From: Actinomycetospora soli
GTDB lineage: Bacteria > Actinomycetota > Actinomycetes > Mycobacteriales > Pseudonocardiaceae
Direction of reading: 5' to 3'
DNA length: 64,000 bases
Assembly (NCBI RefSeq): GCF_021026295.1
Contig: NZ_JAJNDA010000022.1
Coordinates: forward strand, 1-64,000
Shown piece after piece: positions 45,187-53,548 of this stretch. The translations under genes were made by a program, and so were the position numbers. Position 1 is the first letter of the stretch. Each line of letters begins with the position of its first letter. Under the pieces are notes generated by a model that had not been told where the DNA came from, did not search any database, and saw only the letters and a program-made list of their open reading frames with translations.

Positions 45187-45220
45187 ACCGCCCCCGGACC
45201 CTGCTGGGTCCGGGGGCGGT
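45187..45220. terminator. Bidirectional terminator between convergent genes
   Basis: Perfect 15-bp arms ACCGCCCCCGGACCC / GGGTCCGGGGGCGGT around TGCT. Confidence 0.9.
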
Positions 45221-45246
45221 GGTGTGTCCGGGGTCCTCCCGCGGCG

Positions 45247-46008
45247 TCAGTAGCCGCCGGCCGAGATCGCGGCGGTGATCCCGATGACGATGAACACGAC
45301 CCCGATGACGATGAACGCGACGAAGATGTAGCCGATGATCAGCCCGGCGAGCGCGAGCCCGTCGCCGCTCTCACCGCGCTCGCGGATCTGCTTCCGCGCG
45401 ATGTGCCCGCAGATCACCCCGCCGATCGCGGTGACGACGAAGAAGAACGAGAGCAGCGACAGCACCAGCGAGGTGATCGCCAGCCCGTTCGTCGGTGCCG
45501 CGTAGCCGTAGCCGGGCGCGGCCGGGTAGCCGCCGGACTGCGGGTAGCCGGGCTGGCCGTAGCCCGGCGGCTGGCCGTACCCGGGCTGGCCGTAGCCCTG
45601 CTGGGTGTACTGGCCGTAGGCCGGCTGCTGCCCGTAGGTCTGCTGCCCGTACGCGGGCTGTTCGGACGACGGCGGGCCGTACCCGCCCTGGCCGTACGCC
45701 GGCTGCTCCGACGACGGCGGGCCGTACCCGCTCTGGCCGGACGCGGGCTGCTCGGACGACGGCGGGCCGTACCCGCCCTGCCCGGACGCGGGCTGCTCCG
45801 ACGACGGCGGGCCGTAGCCGCTCCGGTCGCCCGGGGTGTCGTGCGGGGTGTCGGCGCCGCCCGTGCCCGGGGCGGCGGTCGGCTGCGAACTCGGCTGGGA
45901 GCCCGGGCCGGAGTAGGCGGTGGGCGGCGGGTATCCGCTGCCGCTCTGTTCACCCTGCGGGCGGGCGAACGGGTCGGCGTCCTGCGGCTCGCGGTTCGAC
46001 TCGCTCAT
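45247..46008 (-). CDS. DUF4190 membrane protein with [15 protein letters not shown] repeats
   Basis: A 253-residue protein with a long low-complexity N-terminus and a C-terminal DUF4190 membrane domain. The N-terminal half has about four 15-residue repeats of the type [15 protein letters not shown] and then [14 protein letters not shown] repeats. The membrane part shows [20 protein letters not shown], a short [17 protein letters not shown] loop and [19 protein letters not shown]. Such Gly/Tyr/Pro/Gln tails are common on actinobacterial membrane proteins and may mediate weak multivalent contacts. Function unknown. Confidence 0.85.
   Translation of the reverse strand: MSESNREPQDADPFARPQGEQSGSGYPPPTAYSGPGSQPSSQPTAAPGTGGADTPHDTPGDRSGYGPPSSEQPASGQGGYGPPSSEQPASGQSGYGPPSSEQPAYGQGGYGPPSSEQPAYGQQTYGQQPAYGQYTQQGYGQPGYGQPPGYGQPGYPQSGGYPAAPGYGYAAPTNGLAITSLVLSLLSFFFVVTAIGGVICGHIARKQIRERGESGDGLALAGLIIGYIFVAFIVIGVVFIVIGITAAISAGGY
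45661..45823. repeat. 45-bp tandem repeat in the DUF4190 gene
   Basis: About 3.7 copies of a 45-base unit beginning TCSGACGACGGCGGGCCG, encoding 15-residue repeats. Confidence 0.85.
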
Positions 46009-46144
46009 GATCCCGTCCCCTGGTGCGTGGCCCGCCTCGAGGCCCCGGCGTGAGGCGGCATCCTCGCAGATCGCGGGCCGCCCGACCCGCCGAAACGGGG
46101 CGGACGGCACCGACCGCGTCGGCACCGTGGCCGACTCCCCCGGC

Positions 46145-47125
46145 TCAGGACGTGGAGCCCTCGCCACCACCGGTCGGCTCCGGCGACGACGCGCTGCCGG
46201 ACCCGGACGGCGTGCCCGAGCCCGTGCTCGGCTCGCTCGTGGGCTCGCTCTTCGGCGGCTCGCTCGTCGGGGACTCGCTCGTCGGCGGGGTCGTCGGGGA
46301 CTCGGTCTTCGGCGGGGACGTCGGGGACTCGGTCTTCGGCGGGGACGTCGAGGGCTGGGACGTCGACGGCGGCCTCGTCGTGGGTGGGGTCGACACCGGG
46401 GCGGTGGTCGACGACGGCGCGCCACTCGACGGCCGACCCGTTCCGGGCGTCGACGACCAGCCACCGCCCGAGGCGCCCGACCACCCGCCCGACGAGGGCG
46501 CGGGCGCGGAGCCGCCACCACCGCCGGCGGCCTGCGTCCCCGCCGCGGACCGCGTCGCGTCGGGCAGGTCGCCGGGGCCGGCGAGCGGACCCCGCGACGC
46601 CCGCAGCGCGACCTCGGGCGACGTGGGGACGGCGGGCGTCGGGGACAGCGAGCCCAGGTCGGTGATCGCCGGCGCGGCAGGCGCGGCGGGGGCCACGGCC
46701 GGGCCCTGCGGGGTGGGCGTGGACGTCGCGCCCAGGAAGGCGCTCAGACCGCCGGTCATGGCGAGCGTGGTGGAGGTGCCGGTGACGGTCTGGAAGACGG
46801 CGGTGCTGACCGCGGCGGCGCCCATGAGGGACACCCCGGCCACGGCGAGACGTCGACGTCGGGCCTCGGTCGCCTCGGCGGACGTGTCGGCGGGGGCGCG
46901 CACGCTCGTCCCGACGACGCTCGGCCCGACGCTCCCGAAGAGCCCGGGCACCCCCTGCACCGTTGCCGCGCTCGGGTCCACCGCTGAAGTCCTCCCGTCG
47001 TCCGCCCGGTGACCCGCCGCGCCGCGCGCCGGGCCGCGGCGTCCGGACCGTTCACTTGCCCCGATGCCGCCCGACCAGTCAAACGGACGAACGGTGTAGT
47101 CGTCCCTCTGACGATCAGGCGGCAT
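46145..47125 (-). CDS. Single-helix protein with long Pro/Ser/Thr-rich exported tail
   Basis: A 326-residue protein with no family recognised. The N-terminal ~90 residues are hydrophilic, ending in ARRRRL; a helix [19 protein letters not shown] follows, so the rest is probably outside. The outer part is Pro/Ala-rich, then Gly/Ser-rich, then a near-repeat region ([20 protein letters not shown]) rich in Thr, Ser and Glu. It resembles a wall-spanning or mucin-like stalk. GGAGG lies 6 bases before the ATG at 47125. The repeated charge pattern suggests a structural rather than catalytic role. Confidence 0.7.
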   Translation of the reverse strand: MPPDRQRDDYTVRPFDWSGGIGASERSGRRGPARGAAGHRADDGRTSAVDPSAATVQGVPGLFGSVGPSVVGTSVRAPADTSAEATEARRRRLAVAGVSLMGAAAVSTAVFQTVTGTSTTLAMTGGLSAFLGATSTPTPQGPAVAPAAPAAPAITDLGSLSPTPAVPTSPEVALRASRGPLAGPGDLPDATRSAAGTQAAGGGGGSAPAPSSGGWSGASGGGWSSTPGTGRPSSGAPSSTTAPVSTPPTTRPPSTSQPSTSPPKTESPTSPPKTESPTTPPTSESPTSEPPKSEPTSEPSTGSGTPSGSGSASSPEPTGGGEGSTS

Positions 47126-47287
47126 GTCATGCCTCCGTGTGGGCCCCTGCATCACTCCCCGGAGTGGGACATCGACACAGCGTCAACCTGCGCGGACGTC
47201 GACCGGCCGCGGGTGATCGACCGCTCGTCGCGTCACCGTTCGCCACCGCCGAGGCGCTCCGATCGCCCGGCCTCCCCCGATCGGCCC

Positions 47288-47293
47288 TACGAT
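47288..47293 (+). promoter_or_regulatory. -10 element for the PhaC-like hydrolase gene
   Basis: TACGAT ends 6 bases before the GTG at 47300. Confidence 0.5.
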
Positions 47294-47299
47294 CCCGCC

Positions 47300-48436
47300 G
47301 TGTCCAGCGCGCGCACGCCCGCCCCGGCCGGCGACCCCGACCACACCCCGACGGTGCTCGACGCCGCGCTCCGCGAGGTCGGCTCGGTCCTCGGCCGGGT
47401 CTCCTCGGCGACGGAGAACGTGTGGGACCGGCTCTGGGAGGGACACCTCGCCGACACCACGCGGCGGGCACGCACCGCCGTGACGGGCGGGCGCGGGTGG
47501 ACGCTGCACCGCTACGCCGCGATTCCCGACGCGCCCGTCGTCGGGAACCCGGTCCTGCTCGTGCCCCCGCTGGGGGCGCCGGACCTCGCGTTCGACCTGC
47601 GCCGCGGCAACAGCCTCGTCGAGCACCTGCTCGAGCACGGCCGGACGGTCTACATCGTCACCTACGACGCGGCCTTCTGGCGGGGGCGGCGGCGCGGGCT
47701 CGAGACCTGGGTGGACGACGTGCTGCCCGCCGCGATCGAGGCGGCGCACTCCGACGCCGACGACGCCGGCGACCTGCACCTGGCGGGGTGGAGCCTGGGT
47801 GGGCTGTTCGTGCTGCTCACCCTCGCCGCGCACGATCTGCCGGTCGCGTCCGGGACGGCCTTCGCCGCGCCGGTCGACGTCGACGAGGTGCCGATCGTGG
47901 CGCCGTTCCGGTCGATCGCCGAGTACACCGGCGGCCGGGTCTTCACCACCGCCTACCGCGTGCTGGGCGGCTTCCCCGCCCCGGCCGTGCGGGCGGCGTT
48001 CCAGCTCGTCAGTGCGGACCGCTACATCACGAAGCCGATCACCGTGCTGACCCACCTCGACGACCGCGAGCTCCTGGAGCAGATGGAGGCGGTCGACGTG
48101 CTGATGAACAACATGGTGGCCTACCCCGGCCGGGCGTTCGGGCAGGTCTTCCACCACGTCATCCGCGGCAACGAGATCGCGCGCGACGCCGTGCGGATCG
48201 GCGGGCGGCGGGTGCGGCTGGCCGACGTCACCGACCCGGTCCTGCTCGTCGCCGGGGCCGACGACGGGATCGCGCCGGTGGACAGCGTCCGCAAGGGCGT
48301 CGAGCTGCTGACGCACGCGGCCGACCTGCGCTTCGACATCGAGCCGGGCGGCCACCTCGGCGTGCTGACGGGTCGGCGGGCGAAGACCCATACCTGGCCG
48401 GTCTTCCTCGACTTCATCGCCGACCACGACGACTAG
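47300..48436 (+). CDS. PhaC-like alpha/beta hydrolase
   Basis: A 378-residue alpha/beta-fold protein resembling PHA synthases. Blocks NPVLLVPPLGAPDLAFDLR, GRTVYIVTYDAAFWRGRRRG and the nucleophile motif LAGWSLGGLFVLLTLAA fit PhaC, but the lipase box has Ser (GWSLGG) where true synthases use Cys. The C-terminal VLLVAGADDGIAPVDSV and EPGGHLGVLTG supply Asp and His. It may be a hydrolase or acyltransferase rather than a polymer synthase. No phaA/B or phasin genes are near. GTG at 47300, likely leaderless. Confidence 0.8.
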   Translation: MSSARTPAPAGDPDHTPTVLDAALREVGSVLGRVSSATENVWDRLWEGHLADTTRRARTAVTGGRGWTLHRYAAIPDAPVVGNPVLLVPPLGAPDLAFDLRRGNSLVEHLLEHGRTVYIVTYDAAFWRGRRRGLETWVDDVLPAAIEAAHSDADDAGDLHLAGWSLGGLFVLLTLAAHDLPVASGTAFAAPVDVDEVPIVAPFRSIAEYTGGRVFTTAYRVLGGFPAPAVRAAFQLVSADRYITKPITVLTHLDDRELLEQMEAVDVLMNNMVAYPGRAFGQVFHHVIRGNEIARDAVRIGGRRVRLADVTDPVLLVAGADDGIAPVDSVRKGVELLTHAADLRFDIEPGGHLGVLTGRRAKTHTWPVFLDFIADHDD

Positions 48437-48538
48437 AACCACACGGATGTGATTCGGGGGGCGGGGTGTTCGAGGGGCCCTCGAACGGGTGTCGTACCGT
48501 CACCGCGGCCCTGCTCCCCCGTGGAAGGACACCCGCCC

Positions 48539-48985
48539 GTGGCCGTCACCCTCAAGGCAGCACTGCTCGACTCCGACAAGCGCGGCTTCGTCGTCACCGA
48601 CCTCGAGACGCTCGTCGACGACGAGGTCAAGGACAAGAGCGGCCTGTCCGGCGGCGTGATCAAGACCGGGTACGCCGCCGTCAAGAAGATCAAGCCGGGC
48701 ATCATCTGGGGCGTCATCGACACCCTGCTCGACGAGTTCGTCGAGGCCCTCGAGCCGCACTGGACCGCCTACCAGGCCGCCCCGACGGGCGACTTCGGCG
48801 CCTACCTCGCCGCGCACCCGCAGCCGGTGTCGGAGGCCCTGCTCGGCGTCACCGACCGCCGCGCGGAGAAGTCGAACCGCCAGGCCATCACGTCGGTCTA
48901 CTCGAAGCTGCGCGGCAAGGCGCAGGAGAACGTCATCGAGGCGCTGCCGCGTCTCGGCGCCGTCGTGGAGAAGCACGCCGCGTAG
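48539..48985 (+). CDS. DUF6918-family protein
   Basis: A 148-residue actinobacterial protein of unknown function. It begins VAVTLKAALLDSDKRGFVV and contains ETLVDDEVKDKSGLSGGVIK, KPGIIWGVIDTLLDEFVEAL and NVIEALPRLGAVVEKHAA; it looks all-helical with no membrane segment. GGAAGGA lies about 10 bases before the GTG. The assignment is from remembered similarity to DUF6918-type sequences and is moderate. A perfect palindrome follows the stop. Confidence 0.7.
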   Translation: MAVTLKAALLDSDKRGFVVTDLETLVDDEVKDKSGLSGGVIKTGYAAVKKIKPGIIWGVIDTLLDEFVEALEPHWTAYQAAPTGDFGAYLAAHPQPVSEALLGVTDRRAEKSNRQAITSVYSKLRGKAQENVIEALPRLGAVVEKHAA

Positions 48986-49040
48986 GTGAGCTTCGCTCAC
49001 GTGAGCACTAAGGGTCGCTATAGCGACCCTTAGTGCTCAC
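48986..49040. repeat. Small hairpin plus perfect 40-bp palindrome
   Basis: GTGAGC-TTC-GCTCAC (48986-49000) abuts a loopless perfect palindrome whose left arm is GTGAGCACTAAGGGTCGCTA (49001-49020) and right arm its complement (49021-49040). It lies between convergent genes and could terminate both, but there is no loop or U-run. Confidence 0.9.
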
Positions 49041-49047
49041 ATGGCGG

Positions 49048-50226
49048 CTACGCCACCCGGTGCGGCAGCCGCCGGATCGACCCGGGCGCCCGGAGGTCGG
49101 CGAGCGTCGGATAGCCGTCGACGGCCATGACGAGGTCGGTCTCGGCGAGCACCGAGCGCAGGTGGTGCACCACCCCGTCCTCCCCGCCCAGCGCCAGCGC
49201 GTAGGCGTAGGGCCGGCCGAGACCCACGGCCGTGGCCCCGAGCGCGAGGGCCTTCGCGACGTCGGCGCCGCTGCGCACCCCGGAGTCGAACAGCACCGGG
49301 ACATCGCCCGCCGCCTCGACGACGTCGGGCAGGGTCTCCAGCGCCGGGAGCCCGCCGTTGGCCTGGCGGCCACCGTGGTTCGAGCAGTAGACGCCGTCGA
49401 CCCCGAGCTCGACCGCGCGCCGCGCGTCGTCGGGATGGCTGATCCCCTTGAGCAGGATCGGCAGGTCCGTCGCCTCGCGCATCCACGTCAGGTCGTCCCA
49501 GCCGACGCTGTGGCCGAACAGCCGCGACCACAGCGAGATCGCGGCCCGCGGGTCCTCCTCGGGGCTGTCGGTGAGCAGCGCGCGGAACGCCGGGTCGGAG
49601 AAGTAGTTCGCGAGGACGTGCCCGCGCAGCTGCGGGAAGTTCGCGGTGTTCAGGTCCCGCGGGCGCCAGCCGGTCACCCACGTGTCGAGGGTGACGACGA
49701 GGCCGCGGAAGCCCGCCTTCTCGGCACGCTGGATCAGCGACACCGCCACGTCGCGGTCCTTCGGCGTGTAGAGCTGGAAGAAGCCGGGGGTGTCCCCGAG
49801 GGCCTCGGCGACGTCCTCCAGCGGGTCGTTGGTCAGCGTGGACATCACCATCGGCACGCCGGTGCGCGCGCAGGCGCGGGCGACGGCGAGGTCGCCGTGG
49901 AAGTCCTGCGAGCAGATGCCGATGACGCCGACGGGCGCGCAGAACAGCGGCGTCGGGAGGTCGACGCCGCAGAACGACGTCGTCAGGTCGCGCTCGTAGG
50001 CGCCCCGCATCATCCGCGGCACGATCCCCCACCAGCCGAACGCCTCGGCGTTGCCGCGCTGGGTCCGCTCGTCCCCCGAGCCGCCGGCGACGTAGTTCAG
50101 GATCCAGTCGGGCAGCGCGGCCGCGGCCGCGGCCTCGAGTCCGGCGAAGTCGACCGGCCAGCGCGGCAGCACCCCCTTGAGGCCCGCGCCGTAGATCTCC
50201 AGCTGGTAGTCCCCGTACTGAGCCAC
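49048..50226 (-). CDS. Lactate 2-monooxygenase-like FMN enzyme
   Basis: A 392-residue FMN-dependent alpha-hydroxy-acid oxidase. It aligns by eye with mycobacterial lactate 2-monooxygenase: YVAGGSGDERTQRGNAEAF, CAPVGVIGICSQDFHGD, GWRPRDLNTANFP, ILLKGISHPDDARRAVELG, the catalytic His motif YCSNHGGRQANGGLPAL and FDSGVRSGADVAKALALG. That enzyme converts lactate to acetate, CO2 and water; other 2-hydroxy acids are possible. It includes the loop region typical of the monooxygenase (FRALLTDSPEEDPRAA). Confidence 0.88.
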   Translation of the reverse strand: MAQYGDYQLEIYGAGLKGVLPRWPVDFAGLEAAAAAALPDWILNYVAGGSGDERTQRGNAEAFGWWGIVPRMMRGAYERDLTTSFCGVDLPTPLFCAPVGVIGICSQDFHGDLAVARACARTGVPMVMSTLTNDPLEDVAEALGDTPGFFQLYTPKDRDVAVSLIQRAEKAGFRGLVVTLDTWVTGWRPRDLNTANFPQLRGHVLANYFSDPAFRALLTDSPEEDPRAAISLWSRLFGHSVGWDDLTWMREATDLPILLKGISHPDDARRAVELGVDGVYCSNHGGRQANGGLPALETLPDVVEAAGDVPVLFDSGVRSGADVAKALALGATAVGLGRPYAYALALGGEDGVVHHLRSVLAETDLVMAVDGYPTLADLRAPGSIRRLPHRVA

Positions 50227-50269
50227 ACCGGAGATGCCACCACGGACGGGGCCCGGCCACCACCCGTCC

Positions 50270-50275
50270 TACGGT
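50270..50275 (+). promoter_or_regulatory. -10 element for the PrmC-like gene
   Basis: TACGGT ends 6 bases before the GTG at 50282. Confidence 0.45.
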
Positions 50276-50281
50276 GGGTCC

Positions 50282-51067
50282 GTGGATCTGGTGGCCCGGC
50301 TCCGCGCCGCCGGGTGCGTGTTCGCCGAGGAGGAGGCGGAGCTGCTCCGCGACGCCGACGACGAGCAGGTCGGACGCCGCATCGCGGGCGAGCCGCTCGA
50401 GCACGTCCTGGGCTGGGCGGAGTTCCGCGGACTGCGGGTGGCGGTGGCGCCGGGCGTGTTCGTGCCGCGGCACCGCAGCGAGCTGCTGGTCGACCTCGCG
50501 ATCGCCCGGTCGCGTCCGGGAGCGGTCGTCGTCGACCTGTGCTGCGGGACGGGGGCGCTGGGGGCGGCGGTCGCGGCGGCGGTCGGGCCGGATGACAGCA
50601 GTGCGTCACTGCTTGCACCCCGTGACAGCAGCGCCGCACCGTCGGTCGAGCTCCACGCCGTCGACCGCGATCCGGCCGCCGTCGCGTGCGCCCGCCGCAA
50701 CGTCCCCGGCCGGGTCCACGCGGGCGACCTGGACGCGCCCCTGCCCGACGAACTGCGGGGACGGGTCGACGTCCTGCTCGCCTCTCCGCCGTACGTGCCC
50801 ACCGACGAGATCGCGCGGATGCCGCCCGAGGCCCGGGAGCACGAACCGCGCGCCACGCTCGACGGCGGCCCCGACGGCCTCGCCCTCGCCCGCCGGATCG
50901 CCGCGCTCGCCCCGCACTGGCTCGCCCCCCGCGGGGCGCTGCTCGTGGAGTGCGCCACCCACCAGGGGCCGGCGCTCGCCGTCGCCGTGCGCGACGCCGG
51001 GCTGACGGCCACCGTGCACACCGACGACGACGCGACCGCCGTGGAGGGCCGATGGCCGACGCGCTGA
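50282..51067 (+). CDS. PrmC/HemK-like protein glutamine N5-methyltransferase, with an inserted segment
   Basis: A 261-residue SAM methyltransferase resembling the shorter PrmC relatives that methylate glutamine in release factors or other proteins. The SAM motif is VVDLCCGTGALGAAVAAAVG near residue 82, post-I is ELHAVDRDPAAVACARRN, and motif IV is ASPPYVPTDE, where the usual NPPY reads SPPY. Between motif I and the next strand is an extra DDSSASLLAPRDSSAAPS encoded by hairpin-forming DNA (50590-50640). Likely leaderless GTG start. The end overlaps the next gene's start by 16 bases. Confidence 0.82.
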   Translation: MDLVARLRAAGCVFAEEEAELLRDADDEQVGRRIAGEPLEHVLGWAEFRGLRVAVAPGVFVPRHRSELLVDLAIARSRPGAVVVDLCCGTGALGAAVAAAVGPDDSSASLLAPRDSSAAPSVELHAVDRDPAAVACARRNVPGRVHAGDLDAPLPDELRGRVDVLLASPPYVPTDEIARMPPEAREHEPRATLDGGPDGLALARRIAALAPHWLAPRGALLVECATHQGPALAVAVRDAGLTATVHTDDDATAVEGRWPTR

Positions 51068-52053
51068 CCGTGCTGGCCCGTCGCCGGGAGACGCAGCGGA
51101 GCGGAGCTCGACCCGAGGGCCGGGAGACGCAGCGGAGCGGAGCTCGACCCGGAGCTCGACCCGCGGATCGTCCGGACGGAGTTCCCGACGACGGGTCGAG
51201 GGTCGCGCTGGTCGTCGAGGGCGGCGGGAGCCGCGCGACGTACTCGGCGGGCATGGCCGCGGCGCTCGAGGACCAGGGGTTCGGCGGATGCTTCGACGCG
51301 GTCTACGGCGTGTCGGCGGGCTCGCTGAACGCGGCGTGGTTCACGGCCGGGATGGCGCGTGCGGCGATGGCGCCGTGGGTCGACCGGTCGGTGATGCGCG
51401 GGACGATCAGCCCGCGCCGGCTGTTGCGCGGCGGGCCGGTGGTCGATCTGGCGCACCTCGTGGAGCAGGTCTACGTCCACGAGTTCCCGATGCCGTTCGA
51501 CCGCGTGCTCGCCGGCCCCTTCCACCCGATGGCGACCGACGCCGTGACCGGTGCGTCGACGGACCTGCGGCCCCTGCTCACCGGTCCCGGGGACGTCCCG
51601 CGGGCGCTCCGGGCGAGTTCGACCCTGCCGGTCCTGGCCGGGCCGCCGCAGACCCTCCACGGCCGGCGCTTCGTCGACGGCGGCCTCGCCGAGCCGGTCG
51701 CGGTCCACACGGCGCTGGCGGCCGGGATCACCCACCTCGTCGTCCTGCGCACCCACGCCGCCGAGCACGTGCCGGCCGAACCGCCGGGCCTGGTCGACGC
51801 GGTCGTGCGCCGCTGGCTGCGCCGCCACGCGCCGGGCGTCCTCGGCCCCTGGCGCGAGCGGGTGGCCGAGGCCGCCCGCACCGAGGCGGTGCTGGACGGG
51901 CTCGGCGAGCGGGTGGTGCAGGTCCGGCCGCCCGGCGACGCACCCGCCGTCTCGCGCACCTCGACCGACCTGGTGCTGCTCGGCGAGGCGCTGGCGGTGG
52001 GCCGGGCCCAGGTCGAGCAGGCGGTGTCGGCGTCCGTCGGGAGCGGTGCCTGA
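51052..52053 (+). CDS. Patatin-like phospholipase family protein
   Basis: A 333-residue patatin-fold hydrolase. After a repeat-derived N-terminus, the oxyanion motif EGGGSRATYSAGM, the nucleophile elbow GVSAGSLNAAWF and the catalytic Asp in FVDGGLAEPVAV are all present, so the Ser-Asp dyad is intact. Probably a lipid acyl hydrolase. The ATG at 51052 overlaps the methyltransferase gene; the first 45 residues include two copies of RETQRSGARP encoded by the 25-base dispersed repeat, so the true start could be a later GTG near 51204 (VALVVEGGG). Confidence 0.85.
   Translation: MADALTVLARRRETQRSGARPEGRETQRSGARPGARPADRPDGVPDDGSRVALVVEGGGSRATYSAGMAAALEDQGFGGCFDAVYGVSAGSLNAAWFTAGMARAAMAPWVDRSVMRGTISPRRLLRGGPVVDLAHLVEQVYVHEFPMPFDRVLAGPFHPMATDAVTGASTDLRPLLTGPGDVPRALRASSTLPVLAGPPQTLHGRRFVDGGLAEPVAVHTALAAGITHLVVLRTHAAEHVPAEPPGLVDAVVRRWLRRHAPGVLGPWRERVAEAARTEAVLDGLGERVVQVRPPGDAPAVSRTSTDLVLLGEALAVGRAQVEQAVSASVGSGA
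51085..51145 (+). repeat. Dispersed 25-base repeat, copies A and B in tandem
   Basis: Identical 25-base blocks at 51085-51109 and 51121-51145 (36-base period, 12 codons) within the N-terminal coding part of the patatin gene; core GGGAGACGCAGCGGAG. Confidence 0.9.
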
Positions 52054-52117
52054 CGACGTTCCCGGGCGCGGAACCGCGCGCTCCCGGAGCGTCCGGCACG
52101 GTCGGACACTCGCGCCC

Positions 52118-53347
52118 ATGCTGAGTCCGGAGAAGAACGAACGGCTCACCCGGGTCGGACCGGGCACGCCGATGGGAGACCTGCTGCGCCGCTACTGGTG
52201 GCCGATCGCGACGCACGACATGGCGACCCGCGTGCCCGTGAAGCGCCGCCTGCTCGGCGAGGATCTCGTGCTCTACCGCGACGGGTCGGGCACCGTCGGC
52301 CTGCTCGCCGAGCAGTGCCCGCACCGGCGGGCGGCCCTGTGGCTGGGCTGCACCGAGCGGACGGGGCTGCGGTGCGGCTACCACGGCTGGGTCTTCGACG
52401 CCGACGGTCGGTGCCTGGAGCAGCCGGGCGAGCCCGCCGACTCCACCTTCGCGGCGCGCATCCGCACGACGGCCTACCCGGTGCAGGAGCTCGGTGGCCT
52501 CGTCTTCGCCTACCTCGGCCCGCTGCCGGCCCCGGAGCTGCCGCGGTACGACCTCTTCGTCTGGGACGACGCGTGGCGCGACATCGGCCATGCCGAGCTC
52601 CCGTGCAACTTCCTGCAGATCATGGAGAACTCGGTCGACCCGTACCACGTGGAGTGGCTGCACGGCCGGTACGGCTCGTTCCTCCGGGAGCTCGACGGCG
52701 GCGCGCCGCTGCCGGTCGTGACGAAGAAGCACGTCAAGGTGGCCTTCGAGGTGTTCGAACACGGCATCCTCAAGCGCCGCGTCCTCGAGGGCCACACCGA
52801 GGAGGACGACGACTGGAAGGTCGGGCACCCGCTGGTCTTCCCGCACATGCTGCGCGTCGGCGCCGCGGGGCTCGCGACCTTCCAGATCCGCGTCCCGATC
52901 GACGACGAGACCACCTGGCACGTCTGGTACCAGACCTACCGTCCCGACGGCGGGGCGCCGCCGCAGACGTCGATCCCCACCTACGAGGTGCCCCTGGTCG
53001 ACGAGCGCGGGGAGTGGCTGCGCGACTACGTCGACGGCCAGGACATCGTCGCGTGGATCACGCAGGGCCGGATCTCCGACCGCTCCCGCGAGCACCTCGG
53101 GAAGTCCGACCTCGGCGTCATCCTGCTTCGCAAGCTCTACAGTGAGCAGATGGCCCGGGTCGCCGCGGGCGAGGACCCGATCTGCACGTTCCGCGAGCCG
53201 CACGACGTCATCGACCTGCCTATGGAGAAGGACAAGTTCGGGCCGGCGGCGCAATTCCGGGCGATGTGGTGCCGGGAGAGCTCGATCCGCTTCTCCCCCA
53301 TCCGCGACGAGGTCCTCGACCTGTTCGGCGACCCCGCCCTCGCATGA
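52118..53347 (+). CDS. Rieske non-heme iron oxygenase, alpha subunit
   Basis: A 409-residue ring-hydroxylating or demethylating oxygenase. The Rieske cluster motif is CPHRRAALWLGC...CGYHGWVF near residues 67-90, and the mononuclear iron site is NSVDPYHVEWLHG (His, His) near 170. The N-terminus RVGPGTPMGDLLRRYWWPIA is common in the three-domain oxygenases of the phthalate/vanillate type. Substrate unknown. No reductase gene is adjacent; the next gene, a small CxxC protein, overlaps its stop. Confidence 0.9.
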   Translation: MLSPEKNERLTRVGPGTPMGDLLRRYWWPIATHDMATRVPVKRRLLGEDLVLYRDGSGTVGLLAEQCPHRRAALWLGCTERTGLRCGYHGWVFDADGRCLEQPGEPADSTFAARIRTTAYPVQELGGLVFAYLGPLPAPELPRYDLFVWDDAWRDIGHAELPCNFLQIMENSVDPYHVEWLHGRYGSFLRELDGGAPLPVVTKKHVKVAFEVFEHGILKRRVLEGHTEEDDDWKVGHPLVFPHMLRVGAAGLATFQIRVPIDDETTWHVWYQTYRPDGGAPPQTSIPTYEVPLVDERGEWLRDYVDGQDIVAWITQGRISDRSREHLGKSDLGVILLRKLYSEQMARVAAGEDPICTFREPHDVIDLPMEKDKFGPAAQFRAMWCRESSIRFSPIRDEVLDLFGDPALA

Positions 53348-53511
53348 ACTTCTGCCCGGTGTGCGGCGCCGACCTGCGCGACGGCGCCTCGTTCGTCCAG
53401 GAGTTCTGGGTCGCGCAGGACCGCGACTTCCTCGGGTGGTGCGCGACGTGCACCACGATGTCGTCGGTCGTGCTCGCCCCGACGGTCGTCGGTCACGAAC
53501 CCGAGCACTGA
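53344..53511 (+). CDS. Small rubredoxin-like / zinc-ribbon protein (55 aa)
   Basis: A 55-residue protein with two CxxC pairs, CPVCG at residues 4-8 and CATC at 33-36, and several aromatic residues between (F17, F21, W22, F29, W32). The ATG overlaps the oxygenase stop (ATGA), so translation is coupled. Size and CxxC-x25-CxxC spacing resemble rubredoxins (usually x29), making an electron-transfer role with the Rieske oxygenase possible; a structural zinc ribbon is the simpler alternative. Confidence 0.7.
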   Translation: MNFCPVCGADLRDGASFVQEFWVAQDRDFLGWCATCTTMSSVVLAPTVVGHEPEH

Positions 53512-53548
53512 CGCGTGCCCCGACCCGTCGTCGGGAACGCCCGCGTGC

